Source: Methylophaga sp. (lineage in GTDB: Bacteria; Pseudomonadota; Gammaproteobacteria; Nitrosococcales; Methylophagaceae). From it: 64,000 nt of DNA. Within the stretch, counting starts at the first letter, position 1, and every line of letters starts with the position of its first letter. The notes beneath the pieces were generated by a model, which worked only from the letters and a program-made list of their open reading frames with translations, was not told the origin of the DNA and made no database searches. The stretch covers positions 332,091 through 396,090 of the forward strand of contig NZSL01000012.1 of the NCBI GenBank assembly GCA_002696735.1, given 5' to 3'. Position numbers and translations under genes: made by a program. This document shows, one piece after another, positions 1-9,267 of this stretch.

Positions 1-1
1 G

Positions 2-85
2 TACCTGCAGCAAATTTCAGTGACGTTGGATAACCTGATAAGAAATGCAGTAGATCTTCATCTAAGAAAATTCACTACTGATTGA
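2..85 (+). CDS. possible 3' end of a gene entering from the left edge
   Basis: An open frame runs from the left edge of the window and stops at TGA 83-85, giving 27 residues beginning YLQQISVTLDNL and ending RKFTTD. The composition (amphipathic, no low complexity) is compatible with the C-terminus of a real protein, but the stretch is far too short to assign a family. It could equally be a chance open frame. Confidence 0.25.
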   Translation, partial: YLQQISVTLDNLIRNAVDLHLRKFTTD

Positions 86-672
86 TCAGTACTATGAGAT
101 CTAAGACAACTTTGGAAACTCGAGGATTAAATTATGGCAAAAGCTTTCGAACGGTATCGTTACAATCGAAATACCCCGGACATTCCCTGTTAGAGTCATC
201 TATAATCATCAGGCAGACATTGCCCAAAATCTTGATCAGTGCGTCCACAATAATAAATAACTGGTTATTAGGTTAGGTTTGGTCTGTTCGTCAGAATAAC
301 CTTATGCTCAACCGGGACACTTCCGACATGTGTATTTACGAATAGCTAGTATAGCTTTGCCGATAAGTTTCCTTTTAAGTCAAATCGTCTCCTTATCGGC
401 GTAATAAATGATGAACACCCGGTATTTTGATATTCATGTACTTCCTTCAAAGGTGTTTTTTAATAAGCTAAATTCCTTTCCAGTAAAGACATTATTAGCT
501 TATCTCTAGAATGAAAGGTGAGAAATAGATTAATAAGTGCATTAAATATATTGTTAATTTTTTATTTTGGTAGCATACATTATCTATGATCTGTTCAGTA
601 TATATAATATCGTATTAAAAATATCATAAATTTGTTATAAATATTTATTTGATTGTTATTAGTATATAAATA
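86..672. other. A+T-rich gap with one inverted repeat
   Basis: No convincing gene is visible here. A 64-codon open frame in this stretch has no recognisable motif and no good ribosome binding site. The one clear structure is an inverted repeat, GCCGATAAG at 359-367 and CTTATCGGC at 392-400, with a 24-nt loop and no U-run after it. It may be a terminator remnant or an RNA hairpin. The stretch 520-672 is almost pure A/T. Confidence 0.4.
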
Positions 673-1597
673 TTAAAATACAGATAGATTATTTAATTTC
701 CATGGTTTATCACGCACTAAAAAGATAATATAACCTGGATCTACTTTGCTAAGTCTGAGCAAGTAATAAAAAAACTTTAAGACTGATAATGGATCAAGCT
801 TAAGATGATGGGATAGAACATTTCTCCACCACCTTAGACGATGCTTCATCAATCTTTTTTCAATCAATTTCTTAATATATGGATCACCTTTAACTAAAGG
901 ATATCTCTTCAACTTTTTGATAAGCTTGATAGCATAGAAATGTAACTTAAACGCATTTTTTGTGATGGAGTTAGCAACAGGTCGATAAACTGCGTAACCC
1001 CCTACAGTACGAACAACTTTACCTCCAGATAAAATTATCTTTAACCTCAAACTTGAGTCTGCGAAAGCACGCATATCTTCATCATAACCATTATGTTTTT
1101 TTATTGTTTGAGCTCGATACATTTCACAAGCAGGAAATGGAGGGGGGGGTAAGAAGAAATAATTCTAGAGGTGTATCTGGAGATTCAGGCCAATTACTTT
1201 TATTGATAGGATTTAATTCACCTTTACTATTAACAGTCGTGGAATCAGTACAGTAAATATCGGCTTCAGGATATTTATGTGCTGTAAGAATATGCTTTTC
1301 TACAATATCTTCAGAAAGCCAGTCATCAGAATCCAGAAATATAATGAATTCTCCACGTGCAGACGAAAATCCTGTGTTTCGCGCTGCACTCACTCCCTTG
1401 TTTGATTGGGTGATTAGCTTAACCCGCTCACCATATCTTTCTATGACTTTGATAGAACTATCTGTTGAGCCATCATCAACAACAATAATTTCAATGTCAG
1501 CATATGTTTGTGATAATGCACTATTTATTGCCTGCTCAATATACTCTTGACGATTAAAACAAGGTATTACTACGCTAACTAATGAGTTTTTAGACAT
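673..1597 (-). pseudogene. family 2 glycosyltransferase, frameshifted at a G8/C8 run
   Basis: Two abutting minus-strand frames together make one GT-A fold glycosyltransferase of about 308 residues. The first part (1597 down to 1124) starts MSKNSLVSVVIPCFNRQEYI and carries the nucleotide-binding motif IIVVDDGSTD and the metal-binding FLDSDDW. It stops after a run of eight C on the coding strand (plus-strand G8 at 1142-1149). Removing one C joins LLTPP to PFPACEMYRAQTIKKHNGYDED, exactly the acceptor-side sequence expected of the family, and the second frame then runs to 673. The gene is therefore either off by slippage, a true pseudogene, or a sequencing error. It faces away from the large exopolysaccharide operon that starts at 2070 and probably belongs to the same locus. 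The acceptor sugar cannot be predicted. Confidence 0.8.
1142..1149. repeat. homopolymer G8 tract inside a glycosyltransferase gene
   Basis: Eight consecutive G on the plus strand (C on the coding strand) lie exactly where the glycosyltransferase reading frame breaks. A length of seven restores a continuous frame. Such tracts are classical slipped-strand phase-variation sites in surface-polysaccharide genes, but one sequence cannot separate this from a base-call error. Confidence 0.6.
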
Positions 1598-2069
1598 CTT
1601 AAGACCTGAGTAATGTTGAAAGCTTATTTTAAGGAATTGTCAAAATATTTAAATTAGGTGTTCAAATTATTTTTATGAAAATAAACTATTGTAATAATGA
1701 GCTTAGCAATAACGGTCTAAATGTTCTCCCACAATATATTCTGTCTTCGAGTATTTGAGCATGTTTACTACTTAGGATTGTTAGCTATAATTTCCCTAGA
1801 TAAGGAATAAGCTCACATAAAAAAGCATGCTAGGCACAAAAAATTATCCTATATCATGCTGTATTTCTACAAGAGCTTGTCATTCGTGCTTTTTGGCTCG
1901 TGATAAAAACCGAACAAACTTTATATTCTGGAATCATAGGAATTATCTATGTATTGAAAGTATACTTGAAATGTCATGATGGAGTTACTCAACTCTCATT
2001 CTGTATAAACATAAATTTTTTTAAATATATACAATAAAAATTCTATGATCAAATAAATAAGATTCAACT
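1598..2069. promoter_or_regulatory. intergenic region holding the two divergent exopolysaccharide promoters
   Basis: About 470 A+T-rich bases separate the minus-strand glycosyltransferase from the first gene of the plus-strand operon. Both promoters must lie here by position. I see no confident -35/-10 pair, no sigma-54 site and no recognisable riboswitch, and no open frame with a ribosome binding site. Confidence 0.35.
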
Positions 2070-3215
2070 ATGGAAAGCCTCAAAATATTGACCTATCTAC
2101 CGCACTATATCCATACGTATGGCATCGGTTATGCAGCACATTCTTTGTCTTTGGGTATGAACGACGAAAATGTGGTGTCTGATATGTTTTCGATTCATTC
2201 GGAAATGGCGAATCAATCACCTCACGTCAAACAAGCAATAAATAGCAAAATTACTTATAAGCTAACCGCTAAGTTTATCGGGAACCAATGGGTTACCCGC
2301 TATACTGAAAATAAGTTCAGAAGACTTGTAAAGCAATACGACGTGGCCTACCTATGGCCCGGATGTTCATTGGAGACGTATAGATATCTCAAAGCAATTG
2401 GCAAAAAAATCATTATTGAGAATATAAATTGTCATCAAGGAATATCTAAAAAAATATTAGATACTGAAGCAAAGTCGTTAGGACTACGCAATATTCATTT
2501 GATTACAGATGAAAGTATTGCTGATGAAGATCAAAAGTTAATGCTTGCTGATTATGTATTTAGTCCTAGCCCCCAGGTAACAATGTCTTTGTTGGAGATG
2601 AATGTTCCTAAAAATAAGATTGTTGAGTCTTCTTATGGACTCGATGAGAGTGACTTATTCGAAATAAGCCATAACAATTCTAAGAGTCAAGATTCTTTCA
2701 AAGCTATCTTTGTTGGTAGCGTGATTCCAAGAAAAGGTATTCATTTATTGCTTGATTATTGGACCGCTGCCAAGGTCAAAGGGCAGCTTAAAGTAATTGG
2801 TAAAGTCGATGAATCAGCTCAATCCATTGTAGATTTATACAAAGACGACCCATCGATTGAATTTATTTCGTTTACAAACGATTTAACATCACATTATCGT
2901 TCAGCGGATTTGTTTATGATGCCAAGTCTTGAAGAGGGGAGTCCTCTGGTAACCTATTTGGCGGCTGGAGCTGGTTTACCTTGTTTGGTCTCACCCATGG
3001 CAGGTGATGGTGTGGTAAGAGATAATGTTGATGGTTATGTTGTTCCTCCCCATGATAAAGAGGCTTGGATAGAGGCACTACAAAAATTAGCTCGTAGTAA
3101 TGAGCTAAGATTAGAATTCTCAAAATCAGTTAGAAGTCATGCCGAACATTTCTTGTGGCCAGTAGTGGCTAGGCGTCGGATTGATGAATTACGTAACAGA
3201 TTAGGAATAATGTAA
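2070..3215 (+). CDS. family 4 (GT-B) glycosyltransferase
   Basis: This is a 381-residue GT-B glycosyltransferase predicted to transfer a sugar from a nucleotide-sugar donor onto a growing lipid-linked repeat unit at the cytoplasmic face of the inner membrane. The C-terminal half has the family-4 pattern: a strand reading FVGSVIPRKG at about residues 213-222, then SLEEGSPLVTYLAAGAG around 287-303 with the E-x7-type donor-binding acidic residues and PMAGDGV following. The N-terminal half is less conserved, as usual for the acceptor domain. It is the first gene of a long same-strand run; the next gene starts two bases after its stop. Donor and acceptor are unknown. Confidence 0.85.
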   Translation: MESLKILTYLPHYIHTYGIGYAAHSLSLGMNDENVVSDMFSIHSEMANQSPHVKQAINSKITYKLTAKFIGNQWVTRYTENKFRRLVKQYDVAYLWPGCSLETYRYLKAIGKKIIIENINCHQGISKKILDTEAKSLGLRNIHLITDESIADEDQKLMLADYVFSPSPQVTMSLLEMNVPKNKIVESSYGLDESDLFEISHNNSKSQDSFKAIFVGSVIPRKGIHLLLDYWTAAKVKGQLKVIGKVDESAQSIVDLYKDDPSIEFISFTNDLTSHYRSADLFMMPSLEEGSPLVTYLAAGAGLPCLVSPMAGDGVVRDNVDGYVVPPHDKEAWIEALQKLARSNELRLEFSKSVRSHAEHFLWPVVARRRIDELRNRLGIM

Positions 3216-3216
3216 T

Positions 3217-4128
3217 TTGAAAATATTAGTATTAGGTGGTTCCGGATTTATTGGAGCACATATCGTCGATGGATTACTTGCAGATGGACATCAGTTGCGT
3301 GTATTCGATAGAGCACCATTAATTTATAAATCTGGCGTTGAGAATATTCAGGCGGATCTCGGTGATGTGATGGCATTATCAGAGGCGTTAATTGGGGTGG
3401 ATGTTGTTGTCCATTTAATCAGCACCTCTGTACCAAGTACCTCAAACAAAGATCCGATTAGCGACGTTAATGGAAATTTAATTAATACGCTTAAATTATT
3501 AGATGTTATGCATCAATCCGATGTGAATAAGATAATTTATTTTTCTTCCGGTGGTACAGTTTACGGACATCCCCAGCAAGTCCCTATGACTGAACTGCAT
3601 CCTACCAATCCAATTTGCAGTTATGGGATCGTAAAACTTGCTATCGAAAAGTATTTAAATATGTATTCGGAATTGTATGGATTCACTTCAACAATACTCA
3701 GACCTTCCAATCCGTATGGTCCAGGGCAAAAACATATGGGGGTTCAAGGCTTTATCGGGACGTGTATCAGCAGCGTTTTAAATGATACAAAATTATCCAT
3801 TTGGGGAGATGGCTCTGTTATCAGAGATTATATTTTTATTTCTGATGTTGTTAATGCCACGAGTATGGCCGTCAAAAAATTGCAATCAGGTACGTTTAAT
3901 ATTAGTAGTGGAGAAGGATTCTCATTAAATGAAATTATTTCGTATGTCGAAAAATATACCCAAAAGACTATACAAACAGAATTTAAGAACAAAAGGAATT
4001 TCGATATACCGACCATTATTCTTGATAATCAACTAGCTGGAAAAACGTTTAAATGGAAACCTGAAGTAGATATTGAGAGTGGCATAGGAGCTACAGTCGA
4101 GGCTTTTCTAAAAGCCAGACAGGTATAG
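3217..4128 (+). CDS. NAD-dependent epimerase/dehydratase (extended SDR)
   Basis: This is a 303-residue extended short-chain dehydrogenase of the UDP-sugar 4-epimerase type, expected to make a nucleotide-sugar precursor in the cytoplasm. The Rossmann glycine motif LGGSGFIGAHI is at residues 6-16, the SSGGT strand near 108, and the catalytic tyrosine and lysine in SYGIVK near 135-140; a RPSNPYGPGQ substrate-loop motif follows. The start is TTG, two bases after the preceding stop; this start preserves the very beginning of the first beta strand (MKILVLGGSG). The exact substrate cannot be told; GalE-like UDP-glucose or UDP-GlcNAc epimerase is the nearest guess. Confidence 0.85.
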   Translation: MKILVLGGSGFIGAHIVDGLLADGHQLRVFDRAPLIYKSGVENIQADLGDVMALSEALIGVDVVVHLISTSVPSTSNKDPISDVNGNLINTLKLLDVMHQSDVNKIIYFSSGGTVYGHPQQVPMTELHPTNPICSYGIVKLAIEKYLNMYSELYGFTSTILRPSNPYGPGQKHMGVQGFIGTCISSVLNDTKLSIWGDGSVIRDYIFISDVVNATSMAVKKLQSGTFNISSGEGFSLNEIISYVEKYTQKTIQTEFKNKRNFDIPTIILDNQLAGKTFKWKPEVDIESGIGATVEAFLKARQV

Positions 4129-4132
4129 CGTT

Positions 4133-5536
4133 ATGCCTAACTTAATAGCATATGCAGCTGTAGGGATATGGCCAATTGCCGTTTTTTACATGATTCGGCG
4201 CTATGGGTTTGAATCGGGTGTTTTAATGGGCTTGTTAGGGGCCTATATGTTTTTACCCGCTGGTTTTGACATCGATTTGCCGGGTCTACCGGCATTTGAT
4301 AAATTTTCAATTACTGTCATTACGCTGATTGCGTATTTAGTATTACACAAAAAACCTTTTGGATATCTTGGCTTAAGTAAAGCTATGAGATTGGTTTTTT
4401 TAGCATTCTTAATTTCGCCCTTTTTAACTTCGGTAACCAATACCGAGAGATATTTTTACCTGCCAGGGCTGAGTTTATATGATGGCTTATCTGATTCAAT
4501 TCATAATTTCTTATATATCTTTCCATTTCTTATCGGGGTGAAATACTTCCGAAGCTTTGAGAGTCAGCAGCTTATCTTCAAGTATTTCGTTATTGCTGCA
4601 GCGATTTATGCTGTATTGGCATTATGGGAAATACGAATGAGTCCCCAACTTCACAGTACTTTATACGGTTATTTTCCGCATTCTTGGTTACAGCAATACC
4701 GGGGAGGGGGATTCAGAGCGATAGTTTTCATGGGCCATGGGCTACTGGTCGCTTTCTTTTTGGCCTTAGGTTTGGCGTTTGTCAGTGCAATGAATAAAAC
4801 TCGTACCAAAAGTATGCGAGTGAATAACTTTGCATTGTTGCTTTTTATCATGGCTACACTCATTTTATCAAAAAGTTTGGCTGCTTTAGTATTCGGTCTG
4901 TTCGCTTTTCTAATGATTACCTTTATGGGTAATAAACTGATGCATTTTGCTGCATTGGCAATCGCCGCGATGTTTCTTTCATATCCCATAATGAGCTCAA
5001 TGAACCTGTTTCCACACCGAACAATCATGAACTATGCAAATGCGATTAGTCCAGAACGAGCTGAGTCACTTGGTTATCGTTTTGAGCATGAGGAAAAACT
5101 ACTTAAACATGCAAATAGTAAGTCATTATTCGGTTGGGGGGGGTGGGGCCGAAATAGAGTTCGTGATGAGATGACTGGGCAGGATACGAGTACTACAGAT
5201 GGTAAATGGATCATTACTCTTGGGGTAAGAGGTTGGTTTGGATATATTTCCGAATTTTTATTTATAGTCGTCCCAATATGGTTATCATTTAGAATTCGTT
5301 CCAAGGCTAAGCATATCTCTAAAAAAGAAAGCATTTTTTTAGCTTCACATGTACTTATTGTTTCATTAATTCTTCTGGATCAAATGCCAAATGCCTCTCT
5401 AAATCCACTATATTGGTTGGTAGCTGGAGCATTGCTGGGCCGGGTGTATGATCTGAAGGAACAGGCAATTAATATCGAGCAGGAAGAAAAAGAAGACAAA
5501 GAGTCAGTCAGCAATTCATCTACCTTGCTGACCTGA
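4133..5536 (+). CDS. O-antigen ligase/polymerase-like membrane protein
   Basis: This 467-residue polytopic inner-membrane protein has about ten to twelve hydrophobic segments spread along its length, and a large polar loop around residues 290-360 (HRTIMNYANAIS through GWGRNRVRDEM). This layout, a long periplasmic loop late in the protein, is that of the O-antigen ligase/Wzy polymerase superfamily, which joins repeat units in the periplasm. The C-terminal tail is acidic and charged (EQEEKEDKES). It sits four bases after the epimerase gene. Because the locus also has an exosortase, it may alternatively be an exopolysaccharide polymerase of the exosortase-linked type. Sequence conservation is weak, so the role is inferred from topology and context. 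Confidence 0.65.
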   Translation: MPNLIAYAAVGIWPIAVFYMIRRYGFESGVLMGLLGAYMFLPAGFDIDLPGLPAFDKFSITVITLIAYLVLHKKPFGYLGLSKAMRLVFLAFLISPFLTSVTNTERYFYLPGLSLYDGLSDSIHNFLYIFPFLIGVKYFRSFESQQLIFKYFVIAAAIYAVLALWEIRMSPQLHSTLYGYFPHSWLQQYRGGGFRAIVFMGHGLLVAFFLALGLAFVSAMNKTRTKSMRVNNFALLLFIMATLILSKSLAALVFGLFAFLMITFMGNKLMHFAALAIAAMFLSYPIMSSMNLFPHRTIMNYANAISPERAESLGYRFEHEEKLLKHANSKSLFGWGGWGRNRVRDEMTGQDTSTTDGKWIITLGVRGWFGYISEFLFIVVPIWLSFRIRSKAKHISKKESIFLASHVLIVSLILLDQMPNASLNPLYWLVAGALLGRVYDLKEQAINIEQEEKEDKESVSNSSTLLT

Positions 5537-5583
5537 ATGAGTTGTTCCTATTACGCTTAACATAAACAAATTGTAGAAGCTAA

Positions 5584-6609
5584 ATGTCGAAAATATATTA
5601 TTTGATACCTGATCTATATACGAAAAAGAAATTTTCCTTAAAAACATTCCTCAGAAATATTTTAGATGGGACGGCGACTAAATATATCAAACGTTGTTTC
5701 TTTACGGTTCATAAACCTGTCGGTGGAATAAAGGTGATTTATCAACATTGTCTTTTGTTGCGAGAACTTGGGTTTGATGCTTATCCGGTCCTAATGGGAA
5801 ATTACAAAGGAAATTTTTTTGGCTATAACGTTGAGTACAAAACTTACGCAGAAGTTAGTGCTTCTGTTCAGCCTAATGATATTGTAGTTGCTACTGAATT
5901 TGCACCTTATCAAGGTTTGTTATTTGAAAAGGCTCATAAGGTTTTGTTTTTGCAAAACTGGATAGGATTAAGAGTACGATTAGATGAGGATGACAAACAT
6001 AAATCCTATAGAGATTTAGGATATGACGATGTTATTACCTGTAGTGATTATTGCAGTCGCTATGTAAAAGAACATATGGGGATAGAGGCAAAAACGATTA
6101 CTAATGGGATTGATTTAGAGCAATTTAAACAAATCCCAACTAAGCGCATTAATAATAGAATTTTAGCGATGTCTCGTAAAAACCCAAAAGATTTAGAAAA
6201 AATTATTCAACATCTGCATAACACATCTTATGAGATAAAAGTCGTTGATGGACTCACTCAGGCTGAGTTGATAAATGAGTACCAAAAGGCTGATATTTTT
6301 TTAGCTACGGGATATCCAGAAGGTTTCTCCTTGCCACCTATAGAAGCGATGGCATGTGGATGTGTAGTTGTAGGTTTTACTGGTGGTGGTGGGGATGAAT
6401 TTATGATCCCTGATGAAACTGCTTTGGTAGCAGAGGATGGTGATTGTGAAACTATCATCGAAAAACTCCATTACTTACTTACCAACAGCACAGAAAAAGA
6501 AATACTCAGACAAAATGGCTTTAGAATTTCTCAGTCATATTGTTTAGCAAATACCCAATTATCGTTAAAGCAGTTTTATGAGCCGATTATCCAGTCTAAA
6601 AATCAATAG
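5584..6609 (+). CDS. family 4 glycosyltransferase
   Basis: This 341-residue GT-B glycosyltransferase has a donor-binding region near residues 240-265, GYPEGFSLPPIEAMACG, containing the family's E-x7-E spacing, followed by a glycine-rich VGFTGGGGDEFM. The N-terminal acceptor domain includes KPVGGIKVIYQHCLLLRELG, typical of transferases that start with a G-G-x-x motif. It is expected to act in the cytoplasm on a lipid-linked sugar. The 47-base gap before it holds no visible promoter, so it is probably cotranscribed with its neighbours. Confidence 0.85.
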   Translation: MSKIYYLIPDLYTKKKFSLKTFLRNILDGTATKYIKRCFFTVHKPVGGIKVIYQHCLLLRELGFDAYPVLMGNYKGNFFGYNVEYKTYAEVSASVQPNDIVVATEFAPYQGLLFEKAHKVLFLQNWIGLRVRLDEDDKHKSYRDLGYDDVITCSDYCSRYVKEHMGIEAKTITNGIDLEQFKQIPTKRINNRILAMSRKNPKDLEKIIQHLHNTSYEIKVVDGLTQAELINEYQKADIFLATGYPEGFSLPPIEAMACGCVVVGFTGGGGDEFMIPDETALVAEDGDCETIIEKLHYLLTNSTEKEILRQNGFRISQSYCLANTQLSLKQFYEPIIQSKNQ

Positions 6610-6618
6610 GATTCATCT

Positions 6619-7656
6619 ATGCCCAATCAGAAACAGACTTGGAATTTTTCAGAATATAAAATTGATCGCGATTGGCTTTATGCTCCTCGAACCTATCTAG
6701 TTGATTCATTTGAACCATTTGTGGAAGAGATTTATCTACCAGAGGTAGCAACCAAACCTGGTCGATTACAATTTGAATTACAAGAAAAATCACAAGCTTG
6801 CTTTTTACCAGTACAAACAAAATTAAGAAAAATTAAAAACCTTTTCCTGAAAAATGCCAGTAAGCCACTAAATTTAGAGAAGGTCTTCATTGACCTCAGG
6901 CAGCATTATCCAAGCAATCTTGCGCATGCTATAACGATTCATTTGCCAATAGCACTTTGCGCAAAAGAATATTTACACTCTGAAAATAAAAACGAAATAA
7001 TATTAATTTTTCCTGCAACCTTACCAAAACACATTCGATCTTTATTCGAAACAATAGGGTTTGAGATTGTTTGTACTGACACTGCTATAAAAGGAACTCA
7101 ATGCATTTATGATCTTGAGTCATTAATTTGTATCAGAAGTGCCTTGCCAGAGATTATTAAATCAACACTTTTCCAATCGGATCTCCGGAATAAATTGATT
7201 CAAGCTCATCAGGGGTTACCTAAAAATATTTTTATATCTCGTAGGGATACCAGAAAACTTATCAATGAGCGGGAGGTGGAAGCTTTTTTAGTAAAAAAAG
7301 GCTATGAAAAAATCTATATGGAAGATTATTCCGTATTACAGCAACTGGCTATAGTTTCTTTAGCAGAAAAAATTGTTGCAATACATGGGGCAGCATTAGG
7401 TCCTTTAATTTTTAGGGGAGTGTTTGACATAAAACCTTTAAAATTGGTGGAAATATTCTCACCAGCCCATATGACCAACGTTTACAGGATTGTTATGCAT
7501 CAAATAAATGGAAGTTGGATTGGCGTAAGAGGAAAGGTTTGGCCTAAACTTATCAAGCAAGCGTATGAGTGTGAAGAGACAAAGGTTAGACAGTATTCAT
7601 TAGAAAATTTTGAAATCTGTCTGGAAAGTCTCGAAAAAGCAATTCATGCTCAATAA
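6619..7656 (+). CDS. family 61 glycosyltransferase
   Basis: This 345-residue protein resembles the GT61 (DUF563) glycosyltransferases. The diagnostic C-terminal region is present: PKNIFISRRDTRKLINE around residues 195-211 and then VSLAEKIVAIHGAALGP around 250-266, the 'HGAGL' signature. GT61 members transfer xylose, GlcNAc or other sugars, so the sugar cannot be inferred. It starts nine bases after the preceding stop. The protein is soluble with no signal peptide. Confidence 0.7.
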   Translation: MPNQKQTWNFSEYKIDRDWLYAPRTYLVDSFEPFVEEIYLPEVATKPGRLQFELQEKSQACFLPVQTKLRKIKNLFLKNASKPLNLEKVFIDLRQHYPSNLAHAITIHLPIALCAKEYLHSENKNEIILIFPATLPKHIRSLFETIGFEIVCTDTAIKGTQCIYDLESLICIRSALPEIIKSTLFQSDLRNKLIQAHQGLPKNIFISRRDTRKLINEREVEAFLVKKGYEKIYMEDYSVLQQLAIVSLAEKIVAIHGAALGPLIFRGVFDIKPLKLVEIFSPAHMTNVYRIVMHQINGSWIGVRGKVWPKLIKQAYECEETKVRQYSLENFEICLESLEKAIHAQ

Positions 7657-7694
7657 GTCACTAACTTTATCCTCTCGCTTGTGAAGAGTTTCTT

Positions 7695-8294
7695 ATGTTA
7701 AAAAATATCGTAAAAAAAATCGCATTCAAAACCGGCAGATTTAAAAAGCTTTATTTACGTCTATGCAATCCATCGGGATATGAATTTGCTAGCTTTGAGA
7801 GAAAGTGGGGTAACTATCACGCAATTGGAGAGGATTGTGCTATCTGGCCATACACTAATGTGACAAATCCTGAATACACAAGATTGGGAAATAATGTCAT
7901 GTTAACCAACTGTACCGTCCTTGGCCATGATGGATCGATTGCTGTACTCAATAAGGCATACAACAAAAAACTGGATAGAGTGGGGAAAGTTGATTTTAGA
8001 GACAATGTTTTTGTGGGGCATGGAGCAATAATTTTGCCAAACGTCACCATAGGGCCTAACGCTATTGTAGCCGCTGGAGCGGTGGTTAGTAAAAACGTGC
8101 CAGAAGGAACCATTGTCGCCGGCATACCCGCTCGTGTCATTGGTAGAGTTGATGATTTAGTTGACAAGCTTGAAAGAGAAACAGCTAATCTTCCATGGGC
8201 ATCACTCATAAAACAAAGAGAAGGGAGTTTCGATCCAAAACTCGAGCCAGCATTGAAAGCATTAAGAATCAAAAGTTTTTTCGGTAATGACTAA
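7695..8294 (+). CDS. left-handed beta-helix acyltransferase
   Basis: This 199-residue protein has hexapeptide repeats from about residue 50 to 155, ending in a typical trimeric acetyltransferase motif (NVFVGHGAIILPNVTIGPNAIVAAG followed by GIPARVIG). The family moves acetyl or other acyl groups from a coenzyme-A donor to sugar hydroxyls or amino groups. It probably decorates a nucleotide sugar or repeat unit in this exopolysaccharide pathway. Its 3' end overlaps the next gene by eight bases. The precise acceptor is unknown. Confidence 0.8.
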   Translation: MLKNIVKKIAFKTGRFKKLYLRLCNPSGYEFASFERKWGNYHAIGEDCAIWPYTNVTNPEYTRLGNNVMLTNCTVLGHDGSIAVLNKAYNKKLDRVGKVDFRDNVFVGHGAIILPNVTIGPNAIVAAGAVVSKNVPEGTIVAGIPARVIGRVDDLVDKLERETANLPWASLIKQREGSFDPKLEPALKALRIKSFFGND

Positions 8295-9267
8295 ATACAA
8301 CCTCGCCATAGTCATCATAAATTACAAAACACCTGACTTAGTTGTTGATGTTTTGGAGTCACTAAAAAGGGAAGTCGTTAAGACGTCGATGCAAGTTATC
8401 ATCGTAGACAATGACTCAGGAGATAACTCGTTAATACTTTTAAACAAATGGGTGCAGGAAAACCATGCTGCAACTTGGATAAAACTTATTGATGCAGGCC
8501 ATAATACCGGCTTTTCTGGCGGTAATAATCTTGGGATTCGATCTGTAAAAGCCGATCATTATTTGCTACTGAACAGCGACACTATTGTGCGTCCTGGTGC
8601 AATTCAATCCCTTTTGGATGCAGCGAATCAAAATCCTGATGCAGGTATGATTAGTCCTAGATTGGAATGGGAGGATGCAACACCACAAAAGAGCTGTTTC
8701 CGTTTTCATACGCCAATCAGTGAGTTAATTTCATCGGCGAGTACCAGTGTTGTTACAAAGTTGTTTTCAAAATATGTAGTGGCTCAACCTGTTGTTGAGG
8801 TTGCGGACTTTTATCAATGGACAAGTTTTGCTTGTGTGTTAATCCGGGCAGAAGTTTTAGAGCAAGTCGGATTGTTGGATGACGAGTTTTTCATGTATTT
8901 TGAGGATGTTGAATTCAGTTATCGGACAGTCAGGGCGGGATGGAAAATATTAAATATTCCTTATGCTCACGTGGTTCATCTTCGAGGGGGAAGCTCGCCT
9001 CTAAAGTCTCAAGCCAAGCTTAGAAAGCGTCTACCAAGGTATTTTTATGAGTCGCGCACACGCTATTTTTATTTACTTTATGGTCGAAGTGGATTGTTAG
9101 CCGCGAATATACTTTGGACGATTGGCGCCTTGGTTGCTGCAATCAGAGTGCTTTTTTCAAAACGATATCAATCCAATATCGCTAAAGATCAATGGCGCGA
9201 TATTTGGATTAATTTTTTCACTCCTAATAAACCCTACATTCATCCAGACTTTTATGCCAAAACCTGA
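8287..9267 (+). CDS. family 2 glycosyltransferase (rhamnosyltransferase-like)
   Basis: This 326-residue GT-A glycosyltransferase has the first strand motif AIVIINYKTPDLV, the nucleotide-binding IIVDNDSGDNS, GHNTGFSGGNN, and LLLNSDT (the DxD-like metal site), then DDEFFMYFEDVEFSYR, the ED catalytic-base region. GFSGGNN and FEDVEFSYR are typical of the rhamnosyl/galactofuranosyl transferase-like subgroup, but the sugar is not certain. One or two hydrophobic segments near residues 265-290 may anchor it to the membrane. It overlaps both neighbours, so tight translational coupling is likely. Confidence 0.85.
   Translation: MTKYNLAIVIINYKTPDLVVDVLESLKREVVKTSMQVIIVDNDSGDNSLILLNKWVQENHAATWIKLIDAGHNTGFSGGNNLGIRSVKADHYLLLNSDTIVRPGAIQSLLDAANQNPDAGMISPRLEWEDATPQKSCFRFHTPISELISSASTSVVTKLFSKYVVAQPVVEVADFYQWTSFACVLIRAEVLEQVGLLDDEFFMYFEDVEFSYRTVRAGWKILNIPYAHVVHLRGGSSPLKSQAKLRKRLPRYFYESRTRYFYLLYGRSGLLAANILWTIGALVAAIRVLFSKRYQSNIAKDQWRDIWINFFTPNKPYIHPDFYAKT

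Noticed and set aside
82-276. 64-codon open frame near the left edge
   Set aside because: No ribosome binding site, no motif and odd composition; it lies in an A+T-rich gap and looks like chance.
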